A stretch of 64,000 nucleotides of DNA from an uncultured Fidelibacterota bacterium (GTDB taxonomy: Bacteria > Fidelibacterota > Marinisomatia > Marinisomatales > TCS55). Positions within the stretch are counted from its first letter, which is position 1, and every line of letters starts with the position of its first letter. Location of the stretch: positions 17,676 through 81,675 of the forward strand of contig CACHMU010000001.1 of assembly GCA_902581045.1 (NCBI GenBank), in the 5' to 3' direction. A model generated the notes under the pieces. It was not told the DNA's origin and made no database searches. It saw only the letters and a program-made list of their open reading frames with translations. The translations under genes were made by a program, and so were the position numbers. This document shows positions 54,421-63,088 of this stretch, piece after piece.

Positions 54421-55131
54421 GTGTTTAAAAACAAAAGAATAATTGCAGTCGTACCTGCTCGTGGAGGCAGTAAGGGAATTAAGCTGAAAAACCTTAGGAA
54501 GATTAATGGTAAATCATTAGTTGAATTAGTTGGAGAAACCATTTCCCAATTAGATTTTATTGATTACGCAGTAGTCTCTACTGACCATAAAAAAATTGCT
54601 AAAGTTGCATCTGATTGCGGTTTAAGGGTACCATTTATGAGACCGAAAAAAATTTCTGGAGATTTGATTTCTGATATAGCTGTATTAACACATACAGTCC
54701 GTGAAGTAGAAAAACAAGAAAATGTAAAATTTGACATAATTGTAATGCTTCAGCCGACTAGCCCTTTTAGACGAGCTAAGGATGTGAAAGATACTATTTT
54801 TAAACTAATTGAAGGGGGCTATGATTCTGTAATAACAGTTAGTATAACAGATACAAAAGCACACCCTTTAAAGCAGTTAATAATTAAATCAGATAGGCTC
54901 AATTATTATGATAAAAATGGTAAAAATATAATTGCACGTCAGCAGCTTGGAAAACTTTATCATAGAAATGGAGTCGCATATGCAATGACTAGGAATTGTT
55001 TATTTGACCAAAAGACTTTAATTGGGAGTAACTCATCAGCAGTTATTATTGAGGACTATATGGTGAATATTGATACGGAAGAAGATCTGCAATATGCTCA
55101 ATATTTATGTAATAAGGAAATTATAAAATGA
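54421..55131 (+). CDS. CMP-nonulosonate cytidylyltransferase (NeuA-like)
   Basis: A 236-residue cytidylyltransferase. AVVPARGGSKGIKLKNL is the CTP loop, followed by STDHKKIA, LQPTSPFR and IARQQLGKLYHRNGVAYA. It belongs to the NeuA/KdsB superfamily, closer to NeuA. It is distinct from the pseF product, so a second activated acid is likely. Start is GTG at 54421; it overlaps the next gene by four bases. Confidence 0.88.
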   Translation: MFKNKRIIAVVPARGGSKGIKLKNLRKINGKSLVELVGETISQLDFIDYAVVSTDHKKIAKVASDCGLRVPFMRPKKISGDLISDIAVLTHTVREVEKQENVKFDIIVMLQPTSPFRRAKDVKDTIFKLIEGGYDSVITVSITDTKAHPLKQLIIKSDRLNYYDKNGKNIIARQQLGKLYHRNGVAYAMTRNCLFDQKTLIGSNSSAVIIEDYMVNIDTEEDLQYAQYLCNKEIIK

Positions 55132-55910
55132 GAAATGAAAAATATAATAAAAATATTGAAGAAATTTTCACATTCAAATACAACCCTAGGATTTATTTAT
55201 ATCATAACATCCTTAGAAAGCCCATAATATTGTTTAGATTAATTTGCTGTTATTTTCATAATATAAAAAAGGGTAAAAAACTTAATATTAAAATTAAAGA
55301 CTTAACTGAATTCGAATCTGAATTCCAAAAAAAAGGATATTGTTTTGTTGAAAACTTTTTAGATGATGAATCATATTTACACTTGTTGAATTCTTGGCCC
55401 TCAAAAATATATTTTAAGCCTATGACCACAATTTTTAAATCATATGATATTGCTTTCAAATGGATAAGGCCGAATAAAACACCTAGGTTTCTAAATAGAA
55501 ACAAAACTCTAAATTCTTTTTTTAAATATATTAAAACAGATGACTTTATTAAAAAAATAAATAAGTTAACAGGATATACAGAAAAACTCTCAGCATACTC
55601 ATTTCTAATTTCTTGGGCTAAGCCTGGATCAGCTCTTATACCTCATATGGATGGTATTGCAGATAAGCCAGGTGGCGAATCCTTTTACAATATTATTTAT
55701 TTTCTTGATGGTAAAGGTAAGCCAGAGGAATGTGGAGCAACTGCAATTTTTAAATCAAACAATTATGATGAGGCATTACTTAGGCCGAGCGGAGTAAAAA
55801 ATTCCGCACTAATATACAAATCCGATAATACTTATCATGGTTTTGAACCAATGAAAAATAATACCTATAGGTACACAATTAATTTTCAAATTAATTCAAA
55901 AAAATATTAA
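55128..55910 (+). CDS. 2-oxoglutarate-Fe(II) oxygenase superfamily protein
   Basis: A 260-residue protein. The iron triad is visible as HMD (IPHMDGIA, about residue 175) and a later His in YHGFEP, followed by an Arg in YRYTINF that would hold 2-oxoglutarate. The front 60 residues are basic and hydrophobic. Such oxygenases hydroxylate small molecules or sugars. Its position in the locus suggests a modification of a glycan or sugar nucleotide (inference). Confidence 0.75.
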   Translation: MRNEKYNKNIEEIFTFKYNPRIYLYHNILRKPIILFRLICCYFHNIKKGKKLNIKIKDLTEFESEFQKKGYCFVENFLDDESYLHLLNSWPSKIYFKPMTTIFKSYDIAFKWIRPNKTPRFLNRNKTLNSFFKYIKTDDFIKKINKLTGYTEKLSAYSFLISWAKPGSALIPHMDGIADKPGGESFYNIIYFLDGKGKPEECGATAIFKSNNYDEALLRPSGVKNSALIYKSDNTYHGFEPMKNNTYRYTINFQINSKKY

Positions 55911-55925
55911 TAAATAAGAAAATAA

Positions 55926-57671
55926 ATGAGAGAAAAAAATCATTTTAAAGGTTACTATAACTTATTAATAATTATTTTTTCTTTACTTGGAAAAAATAAA
56001 AAAAAGATTCCTTTTCTTATAGTATCATTTGTTTTTCTATCATTATTAGAGTTTGTAGGCTTAGGTTTAATTGGACCTTTTATTTCAATTCTAAGTGATC
56101 AACAAAATCCATTAATTCTAAATATAGATAAATTATTTATTTATATTGGTTTTAATCCCCAAAAATATGATATGTTGATTTTACTTTGCATTTTATTGAT
56201 TGTGGTTTTTCTTATAAAAGGAATCTTATCTATTCTAATTAATAAATCGGTAATACGTTTTATCTACAAACAAATAAACAGTTTACGTATACAGTTAATC
56301 AAAAAGTATCAACTTATGAACTATAGTGATTATATAGAGCGGAATAGTTCAGAATATATTCAAGCAGTTCAAGTATATACACTTCAGTATATTGAGGCAC
56401 TTAAAAAAATACTTTTTATTTTTAGTGATATTATTATGATAATAGGAATCATCTTTCTTTTATTAACAATAAATTTTAAAATTTTAATAAGTTTGGTATT
56501 ATCACTTTTCATTTTTACGAAATTTTATGATTTAATATTTAGTAAAAAATTACAAATTGCTGGAGAAAAATCTAATTTTCATAATAATCTTATCATCAAA
56601 TTATATAGTGAAGCAATGGAAGGACTTAAAGAGATTAGAGTATTAAGAAAAGAAAACTTCTTTCAGGATCAAATTTCAAATAATGGAATAAAGTATGCTA
56701 AAAACAAAATTTTTTCTGACGTTGTAAATATTCTTCCTAAAAGTATCTTAGAAGTAATTTATATAATTTTTATATGTTCAATAATAATTGTGATGCTTTT
56801 ACTGAATTATGAAAAAAGTTCTTTGCTGCCATTAATTAGTATTTTTAGCATAGCCACGTTACGTTTAATTCCCTTGGCAAATAAAACAATAGGTAGCCTA
56901 ACAAGATTAAAGTTTTTAAGTCATTCTATTGAACAATTATCTAATGAATTACAAATTGATTATAAATATAAATCAATAAACAAGGCTCCTAAAAACAGTA
57001 GTGATTTTGAAAAATTTGAATTGTCAAATATTGATTTTAAATATTCTGATATGGAGTCATTATTGTTTTCAAAATTAACCCTAAAGATTAAAAGAGGAGA
57101 TGCAATTGCTATAATTGGGGATTCAGGAATAGGTAAAACCACTTTGATAGATTTGATTTTAGGATTATTGGAACCCTTAGCTGGCGAAATTAGCGTTAAT
57201 GGTAAAAAATTAACAAAAAAGCTTAGTCATTGGTATTCTGCAACTTGTTATTTACCACAGCAGTCTTTTGTTATCGATGACACTTTAAGAAAAAATATAA
57301 CTTTAACAAATGACAATTCTGAAGCTATTGATAAAAAAGTGATTAAAGCTTTAAAAAAGGCTAAGCTTGAAAATTTCTTTAAGGCTTTGCCAGAAGGTTT
57401 AGATTCAAAGATTGGTCAAAGAGGTATGAAAATATCAGGTGGTCAAAAACAGCGACTATCTTTAGCTAGAGCCTTCTATTTTAATAGAGAAGTTCTTATT
57501 TTAGACGAAGCAACAAACGCCTTAGATAAAAAAACTGAAAAAGATATTATATCTAGAATTAAGCATTTAAAAGGGGAAAAAACTTTATTAATTATTGCAC
57601 ATAATTTACAGTCTGTAAATTTTTGTGATAAAATTTACAGACTCGTTAATGGGAAATTAGAATTAACATAA
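55926..57671 (+). CDS. ABC transporter with fused membrane and ATPase domains (glycan flippase type)
   Basis: A 581-residue exporter half. Six membrane segments (about 25-320) are followed by an ATPase domain: Walker A GDSGIGKTT, signature SGGQKQRLSLA, Walker B LILDEATNALD and the switch His in IIAHNL. It most resembles MsbA/PglK flippases, which turn lipid-linked glycans across the inner membrane. No separate Wzx or Wzy gene is seen in the window, so this may be the flippase of the locus. Confidence 0.9.
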   Translation: MREKNHFKGYYNLLIIIFSLLGKNKKKIPFLIVSFVFLSLLEFVGLGLIGPFISILSDQQNPLILNIDKLFIYIGFNPQKYDMLILLCILLIVVFLIKGILSILINKSVIRFIYKQINSLRIQLIKKYQLMNYSDYIERNSSEYIQAVQVYTLQYIEALKKILFIFSDIIMIIGIIFLLLTINFKILISLVLSLFIFTKFYDLIFSKKLQIAGEKSNFHNNLIIKLYSEAMEGLKEIRVLRKENFFQDQISNNGIKYAKNKIFSDVVNILPKSILEVIYIIFICSIIIVMLLLNYEKSSLLPLISIFSIATLRLIPLANKTIGSLTRLKFLSHSIEQLSNELQIDYKYKSINKAPKNSSDFEKFELSNIDFKYSDMESLLFSKLTLKIKRGDAIAIIGDSGIGKTTLIDLILGLLEPLAGEISVNGKKLTKKLSHWYSATCYLPQQSFVIDDTLRKNITLTNDNSEAIDKKVIKALKKAKLENFFKALPEGLDSKIGQRGMKISGGQKQRLSLARAFYFNREVLILDEATNALDKKTEKDIISRIKHLKGEKTLLIIAHNLQSVNFCDKIYRLVNGKLELT

Positions 57672-57696
57672 AATTAATTATTTTAGGAATATTAAA

Positions 57697-58893
57697 ATGA
57701 ATACATATGATTTAAGCTTTGAGGTCATCGATAATATAAATAAATCAAATATTATAAAAATTAATGAAAATGAAAATAGCTTATGGATAGAAAACACTAG
57801 ATGTCCTGCTTGTGATTCTGATGATTTACATCTACTAACATCTGTAGAAAACTCTTCCAAAGTTAAATTTTTGCAAAAAAGTTTTTGCAAAGAATGTTGT
57901 CATATTTTTTTTACTAGATTACCTGGCCAAGAATTTTTAATTGATTACTATAAAAAAGAGTTTTCAACAAAAAAAAAGACTCCAACAGTAACAAAAAATT
58001 ATAATTATTCTGCCATATCTGATATAGTAGTAAATAAAATAAATAAAAACTCTAAAATATTAGATGTTGGTTGTGGCTATGGTTCTGCAATAAAACATTT
58101 TAATTCGATTGGATATAAAGATATAATTGGATTAGAACCTTCTAAGCTAAGATCTAAAATTGGTAAAGAATCAAATCTAAATATCATTAATATTCCAATT
58201 GATAAACTAAATAAAAATGAGCATGGATTATTTGATTTAATTTATTCATGGCATGCAATTGAGCATATATATGATTTATATACAGCATTAAGTAACATAA
58301 GAAATGTTTTAAAAACTGATGGTTATATATTTATTGCTGTTCCACATTTTAACGCGGAACATTATTTTGAAATAGCAAACTTTTTACCTCATGTTCATAA
58401 TTTTAACACAATTAGCATGAAAGCAATTTTGCATAGAACTGGATTTGAGGTTGAATATATTGATGATTCATTAAGAGTGCTTGCTAAGAAAGTAGATAAT
58501 CCGAAAGATTTTAATATCAAGTCTGAAGATAGAAAAAAAATAATTAATGATATTAGTTTAAAAGTTATACGTGATTTTGATTTATTACGAAGAATACCAA
58601 AAAATCACTCCCAATTAAGTTTTCATATATCTACTACTAGAGCGTCAAACCAAATTTTGGAACCAAGTTATGGGGCTTCACGAGTTTTAAAAAATAAATT
58701 TAATCTTAAAAATATGATTCTTATCATTTCAAAAAAACTAAAAGTTTTAAGAACAAAAAAAATAAAACGTATTCTTAAAGGTCTTTATGGGCAATATTTT
58801 ATAGCGAATTTATCAATAAAAAATGCGACAAAATCCTTACCTTTATTAACTTATGTATATCCTAAAAAATCTATTAAAATTTTAATGAAATAA
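57697..58893 (+). CDS. SAM-dependent methyltransferase with N-terminal zinc-binding segment
   Basis: A 398-residue enzyme. The front has CPAC and CKEC pairs (about residues 32-72) like the zinc domain of sugar C-methyltransferases. A class I methyltransferase core follows, with motif I ILDVGCGYGSA at about 113-123 and WHAIEHIYD. The last 120 residues are basic and unassigned. It probably methylates a sugar in the glycan pathway. Confidence 0.85.
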   Translation: MNTYDLSFEVIDNINKSNIIKINENENSLWIENTRCPACDSDDLHLLTSVENSSKVKFLQKSFCKECCHIFFTRLPGQEFLIDYYKKEFSTKKKTPTVTKNYNYSAISDIVVNKINKNSKILDVGCGYGSAIKHFNSIGYKDIIGLEPSKLRSKIGKESNLNIINIPIDKLNKNEHGLFDLIYSWHAIEHIYDLYTALSNIRNVLKTDGYIFIAVPHFNAEHYFEIANFLPHVHNFNTISMKAILHRTGFEVEYIDDSLRVLAKKVDNPKDFNIKSEDRKKIINDISLKVIRDFDLLRRIPKNHSQLSFHISTTRASNQILEPSYGASRVLKNKFNLKNMILIISKKLKVLRTKKIKRILKGLYGQYFIANLSIKNATKSLPLLTYVYPKKSIKILMK

Positions 58894-58975
58894 CTTTTTT
58901 CCTTCTAATAATTAAAATACTAGTAAAAATTCATCCTTTGAAAACTTTTATAAAAAATAAATAAATATATTTCAA

Positions 58976-59917
58976 TTGAGAATAAAATCAATTATTTCTA
59001 AATGTTACAATTTTTCAGGGATACATTTCCTATTACATAAAATTTGCAACCGACTTTTTGGTGGTTATATTTTAGCTTTTCACAATCTTCCAGCTTCGCT
59101 TTTCGAATCTCAAATTGACGCATTATTGCCTGATAAACCTGTTCATTTATCAGAAATAGTTAACAGAAAAATACAGGGGGAGTCAACCTCGGGATTATTT
59201 GCAATTACTGTTGATGATGGAGTCGGAGAAACTGTCAAAGAGTTATCAAAAGTTTGCATTAGAAGAGGATGGCCGATAACATTTTTTGTTCCAGTTGGTT
59301 ATTTAGATAAAACTCATACAATGGCTTTTCAGCTTAAAGATAAAATAAAAAAATTTTTACCAATGCAAGATATCTCATTTAATAACAAAAAGTATAATTT
59401 GAAAAAAAAGACTGATAGAAAAAACTTGTTATCATCAATTAGTAAATCATTATATACAAAAAATGAAAAACATTATCTGCCATTTCTTAATGAATTAAAA
59501 AATATTATTTTAGATGAAGGCATAGCAAAAGAGAAAGATTTTAATCCTCCAGATCCAATTACCTGGAGTGAAATTAGTGAATTAAGTAATAATTCTTTAA
59601 TTAGCTTTGGGAGTCATGGAGTTAGTCATATTGCTTTATCTGCATTGACTTCAAAAAAAATAAAAGAAGAAGCTTTAAAAAGTCAAAAAACTATATCTCA
59701 AAATACTAATAAACCTTGCGAGCATTTTTGTTATCCATTTGGCCAGAATGAAAGTATCGGAAATTTATCACCTAAAATTATTGGTGAAACTTATCTTTCA
59801 GCAGTCACAATGAATAGGGGAAGGCTTAATGGTAAAAATTTATTATCATTGCCAAGAATACCAATCCATGACATTGATACGATAAATGAAGCCCGCTTAA
59901 AAATAATTACAAGTTAA
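58976..59917 (+). CDS. Polysaccharide deacetylase (NodB fold)
   Basis: A 313-residue carbohydrate esterase family 4-type protein. The catalytic Asp pair is in FAITVDDGVGE, metal histidines in SFGSHGVSH, and CYPFGQ is the later family motif. The start is TTG at 58976, without a visible ribosome binding site. No signal peptide is evident, so it may act in the cytoplasm on a lipid-linked precursor. Confidence 0.87.
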   Translation: MRIKSIISKCYNFSGIHFLLHKICNRLFGGYILAFHNLPASLFESQIDALLPDKPVHLSEIVNRKIQGESTSGLFAITVDDGVGETVKELSKVCIRRGWPITFFVPVGYLDKTHTMAFQLKDKIKKFLPMQDISFNNKKYNLKKKTDRKNLLSSISKSLYTKNEKHYLPFLNELKNIILDEGIAKEKDFNPPDPITWSEISELSNNSLISFGSHGVSHIALSALTSKKIKEEALKSQKTISQNTNKPCEHFCYPFGQNESIGNLSPKIIGETYLSAVTMNRGRLNGKNLLSLPRIPIHDIDTINEARLKIITS

Positions 59918-59918
59918 T

Positions 59919-61670
59919 ATTTCAATTTTAAGAGAAAATCATAATTCTAATTTAGATATTATTCTTCTTGGCTTCCCAGAAAGAGCAGGCATCGCACTAT
60001 TAAGGAGCTTATGTAAATTAGGCAATAAACCAAAAATTACAATTATTACTGATGACAAAGATAATATTGCAAGATTATCTAATAATAAATCAACTATTCA
60101 TTATCATAGTCCATTGGAAATTGATTTTAAAAAAGGGTCTGCTGAACTATTAAATCTTATTAATTGTAATAGAAAATTTTTAATCCCAACAAATGATAAA
60201 TATTTGAAATGGTTAGAGCTTAATTTTAAGCATTTAGACTCAAAACATGTTTTACCGTACAATGATAAAATATCAATTCAAAATATAACAGATAAGTTTA
60301 AAATATTGAAAATTGCGAATGAAATAAATATAAAAATCCCTAAATCAATTTTAATAAAGAGTGAAGAAGAAATTTATAAATATAAAAAAAATATTTCTTT
60401 TCCATGTATAATTAAACCAATTTATTCTATATCAATAAAAAATAATCAGTTTTGTAAATTAAATGTCGAAAAAGCAAATTCGTTTAAAGAATTAGAAATG
60501 CTCATTTCATTAAAACTTCCTCAAAGCCACTTACTTATTCAAGAGTTTTTATCCGGTACGGGTCAAGCTGTAAACATTTTTTCATATAATGGTGATCTTA
60601 CACACTATTTTGAATATCGTAGATTGCGTGAGCCAGGATTTGGTGGTCCTAGTTCCCATAGAGAAAGCTTGAAGCCCAACAAAAAGACTTTAAAAAAATG
60701 TAAAGCTTTAATAAAAGCTTTTAATTACACTGGTGTTGGCATGGTTGAGTTTAGAAAAAGTAATGGCAATTTGTATTTAATGGAATTTAATGCTCGATTT
60801 TGGGGTTCATTATCATTACCCATTTTTTGTGAAATGGATTTTCCTAAAATTTTATATAGTAAGTTTTTAAATAACACTGAATCAAATCTTAATGTGATCG
60901 ATACAAACTATAGAGTAGGTTTAAAAGCTAGAAATTTAGTCTCAGATATACAATGGCATCAAAAAAAAGGTATATTTAAATGTATAAGATTATTTTTTGA
61001 CATAATCTTTTTATTGCCATTTAGGATATTATTTAAAAAAGAGATATTAGATATTGAAAGTATATATGATCCTAAGCCCTCTTTAGAAATATATAAAAGA
61101 ACTATTAAGTATTTTATAAAGAAATTTTATATTTTTTTTTATAATGCTTATTTTACAATATTAAAGATAAGATATAGAAATGAATGTAAAAATATCATCA
61201 GTGATATTAAGAATATACATTTTGTTTGTTTAGGGAATATTAATAGAAGTGTTTTTGCAGAACGTTATTTAAAGAAACAAATACATTCAATTAAAAGTAG
61301 TATCATCAATGATTATAATATTGAATCAAGTGGAACACACATTTTAACTAACAGACCTTCACCATATTTAGCTATAAGTGCAGCAAAAGAATTGAAAGTT
61401 TCCTTAAAAAATCATAAATCTAAAAGCATCTATAGACAAAATATTAAAGATAGTAAAAAAACTTTGTTTTTTGTTATGGATTCAAATCAGTATATAGATT
61501 TAAAAAAGATATTTTTTAAATGTAAAATATATCCGCTAGGTATTTTTTCATCGAAGAGTATAAATATACCTGATCCATATAAAAAAAATAATGAAGATTA
61601 TAAAAAGAGTTTTTTAAAAATTGTTGATTCACTAAATAATTTTATCAGCTTTACCCAAACAAAATTCTAA
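59919..61670 (+). CDS. ATP-grasp ligase fused to low-molecular-weight tyrosine phosphatase
   Basis: A fusion of about 583 residues. The first part reads as a pre-ATP-grasp and ATP-grasp ligase (about 10-300), with FPCIIKP, LLIQEFLSGTGQAV, GVGMVEFR and LMEFNARFWGS (metal-binding end). From about 430 it becomes a low-molecular-weight tyrosine phosphatase: CLGNINRS (catalytic Cys437, CX5RS) and the general acid in IPDPYK. No ATG, GTG or TTG lies in frame before 60114, which would remove about 65 residues of a well-folded front end. ATT at 59919, one base after the previous stop, is the likely start; ATT at 59925 is an alternative. Confidence 0.82.
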   Translation: MSILRENHNSNLDIILLGFPERAGIALLRSLCKLGNKPKITIITDDKDNIARLSNNKSTIHYHSPLEIDFKKGSAELLNLINCNRKFLIPTNDKYLKWLELNFKHLDSKHVLPYNDKISIQNITDKFKILKIANEINIKIPKSILIKSEEEIYKYKKNISFPCIIKPIYSISIKNNQFCKLNVEKANSFKELEMLISLKLPQSHLLIQEFLSGTGQAVNIFSYNGDLTHYFEYRRLREPGFGGPSSHRESLKPNKKTLKKCKALIKAFNYTGVGMVEFRKSNGNLYLMEFNARFWGSLSLPIFCEMDFPKILYSKFLNNTESNLNVIDTNYRVGLKARNLVSDIQWHQKKGIFKCIRLFFDIIFLLPFRILFKKEILDIESIYDPKPSLEIYKRTIKYFIKKFYIFFYNAYFTILKIRYRNECKNIISDIKNIHFVCLGNINRSVFAERYLKKQIHSIKSSIINDYNIESSGTHILTNRPSPYLAISAAKELKVSLKNHKSKSIYRQNIKDSKKTLFFVMDSNQYIDLKKIFFKCKIYPLGIFSSKSINIPDPYKKNNEDYKKSFLKIVDSLNNFISFTQTKF

Positions 61671-61678
61671 ATGAAATA

Positions 61679-62995
61679 ATGATACATAATTTAGCATATA
61701 ACCTTTTATGGATGACTCTACAAATTCCATTTATAAATAAAATAACCCTTTTTTTCTACATTCAATTCAGCCGTTATCAAAGAGAGAAAAACTTTTGGAT
61801 ACAAAAATCTCTTTGTAAATCAGTAATGATTTATGAACCTAGGTTTAGCAATATTTTATCTGAACTACATAAGCGCGATATTCATGTCGCTCTTTTACCT
61901 CGAGGAATTTTTGATTATTTATTTTCAAAATATTTAGCAGTTTATAAATCAAAATCATCATTTTTTCAAGAATTTGCATTGGAAAAATATTTTCCATACA
62001 AAAAAGAGCGACTTCATTTTTTTAACGCATGCAAGTTTGTTATTAAAATATTAGGAAAAACTTTTCCAACAAAAACAATTATTTTACCAAAATATAATGA
62101 TGATTTTACTCTTGAATTAATAAAAGCTTTTGATTCATTAAGCTGGAAAACAATAGTTTATGATAGAGAAGGAACTGTTAATGAAAATAGATTAAGAAAA
62201 GTTCCACCTATAGTTGCAAAAATGGCTGTTAATTGTAACTACCTGATAACATATAATGATAGACATAAAATGTTTTTTGATAGAGTTTTTAAATTATCAG
62301 ATTTAAAAAAACCCGTAATAAAGATAATTGGCAATCCAGCCTCAGATGAATGGTTTAATAGATTTGTTCCTAAAAACTCATTTGATAAGTTAATTTTAAA
62401 AAATAATATTATATCTTTTTTTGCTTTTGGTGAGTTTAGTTATGTTTATGACTCAGATTATTTAAAAGGGAAACGTGAGGTTTGGAAGTCACTTTTAACA
62501 GAAATACATAATGTTCTTTCTAATCACCTAGACTCTAACAAAGAAAAAAAAATATTATATAAAAGGGGGCCTAAAGGCAATAGAGATTATTGGCATGGAA
62601 GTTTGGATTTATTAACAAGATCCAATGCGGAATTAATGTTGAATACGGCTAATTCAAATCAAATTATTTTAAATAGCGATATTATTATAGCTTTCCAAAC
62701 GACCGTTATTATTGATGCAATGCATACTGATAAAATAATTATTTATTGTGCATGGGGTGAAAACTACAATGAAATAAAACATGAAATGTTAGATTTTGAA
62801 AGTTATGCCGAAATGGGAGCGATACTTCATGCTAAATCAGCAAAAGATTTAAAAAACTATCTTGAAATAAATCCAAAAAATATAAAAATTAATTTTAAAG
62901 CTAGAAAAGAAATACGTGAATTGTTCACTAACAATCCTGATGGTAGTGTAGCAAGTAGATTTGTTAATTGGTTTGAAAAAGAGTGCTTAAAGTAG
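61679..62995 (+). CDS. Probable glycan-assembly protein (GT-B-like)
   Basis: A 438-residue protein with a hydrophobic N-terminus (about 5-35) and alternating alpha/beta segments. YDREGTVNENRLRK, IIGNPASDEW and SDIIIAFQTTVIIDAM resemble the donor-site pattern of CDP-glycerol-type and surface-carbohydrate GT-B enzymes. The match is by pattern only. It would use or transfer a sugar or polyol on the growing chain. Confidence 0.55.
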   Translation: MIHNLAYNLLWMTLQIPFINKITLFFYIQFSRYQREKNFWIQKSLCKSVMIYEPRFSNILSELHKRDIHVALLPRGIFDYLFSKYLAVYKSKSSFFQEFALEKYFPYKKERLHFFNACKFVIKILGKTFPTKTIILPKYNDDFTLELIKAFDSLSWKTIVYDREGTVNENRLRKVPPIVAKMAVNCNYLITYNDRHKMFFDRVFKLSDLKKPVIKIIGNPASDEWFNRFVPKNSFDKLILKNNIISFFAFGEFSYVYDSDYLKGKREVWKSLLTEIHNVLSNHLDSNKEKKILYKRGPKGNRDYWHGSLDLLTRSNAELMLNTANSNQIILNSDIIIAFQTTVIIDAMHTDKIIIYCAWGENYNEIKHEMLDFESYAEMGAILHAKSAKDLKNYLEINPKNIKINFKARKEIRELFTNNPDGSVASRFVNWFEKECLK

Positions 62996-63088
62996 TTTGT
63001 GTTTATATGGCTTAAAAATGTTTTGGGTTTTTATAAAATGATTATTATTAAATAAAAAATTGGTTGCTGAAATAATAGGAAATTCAGT

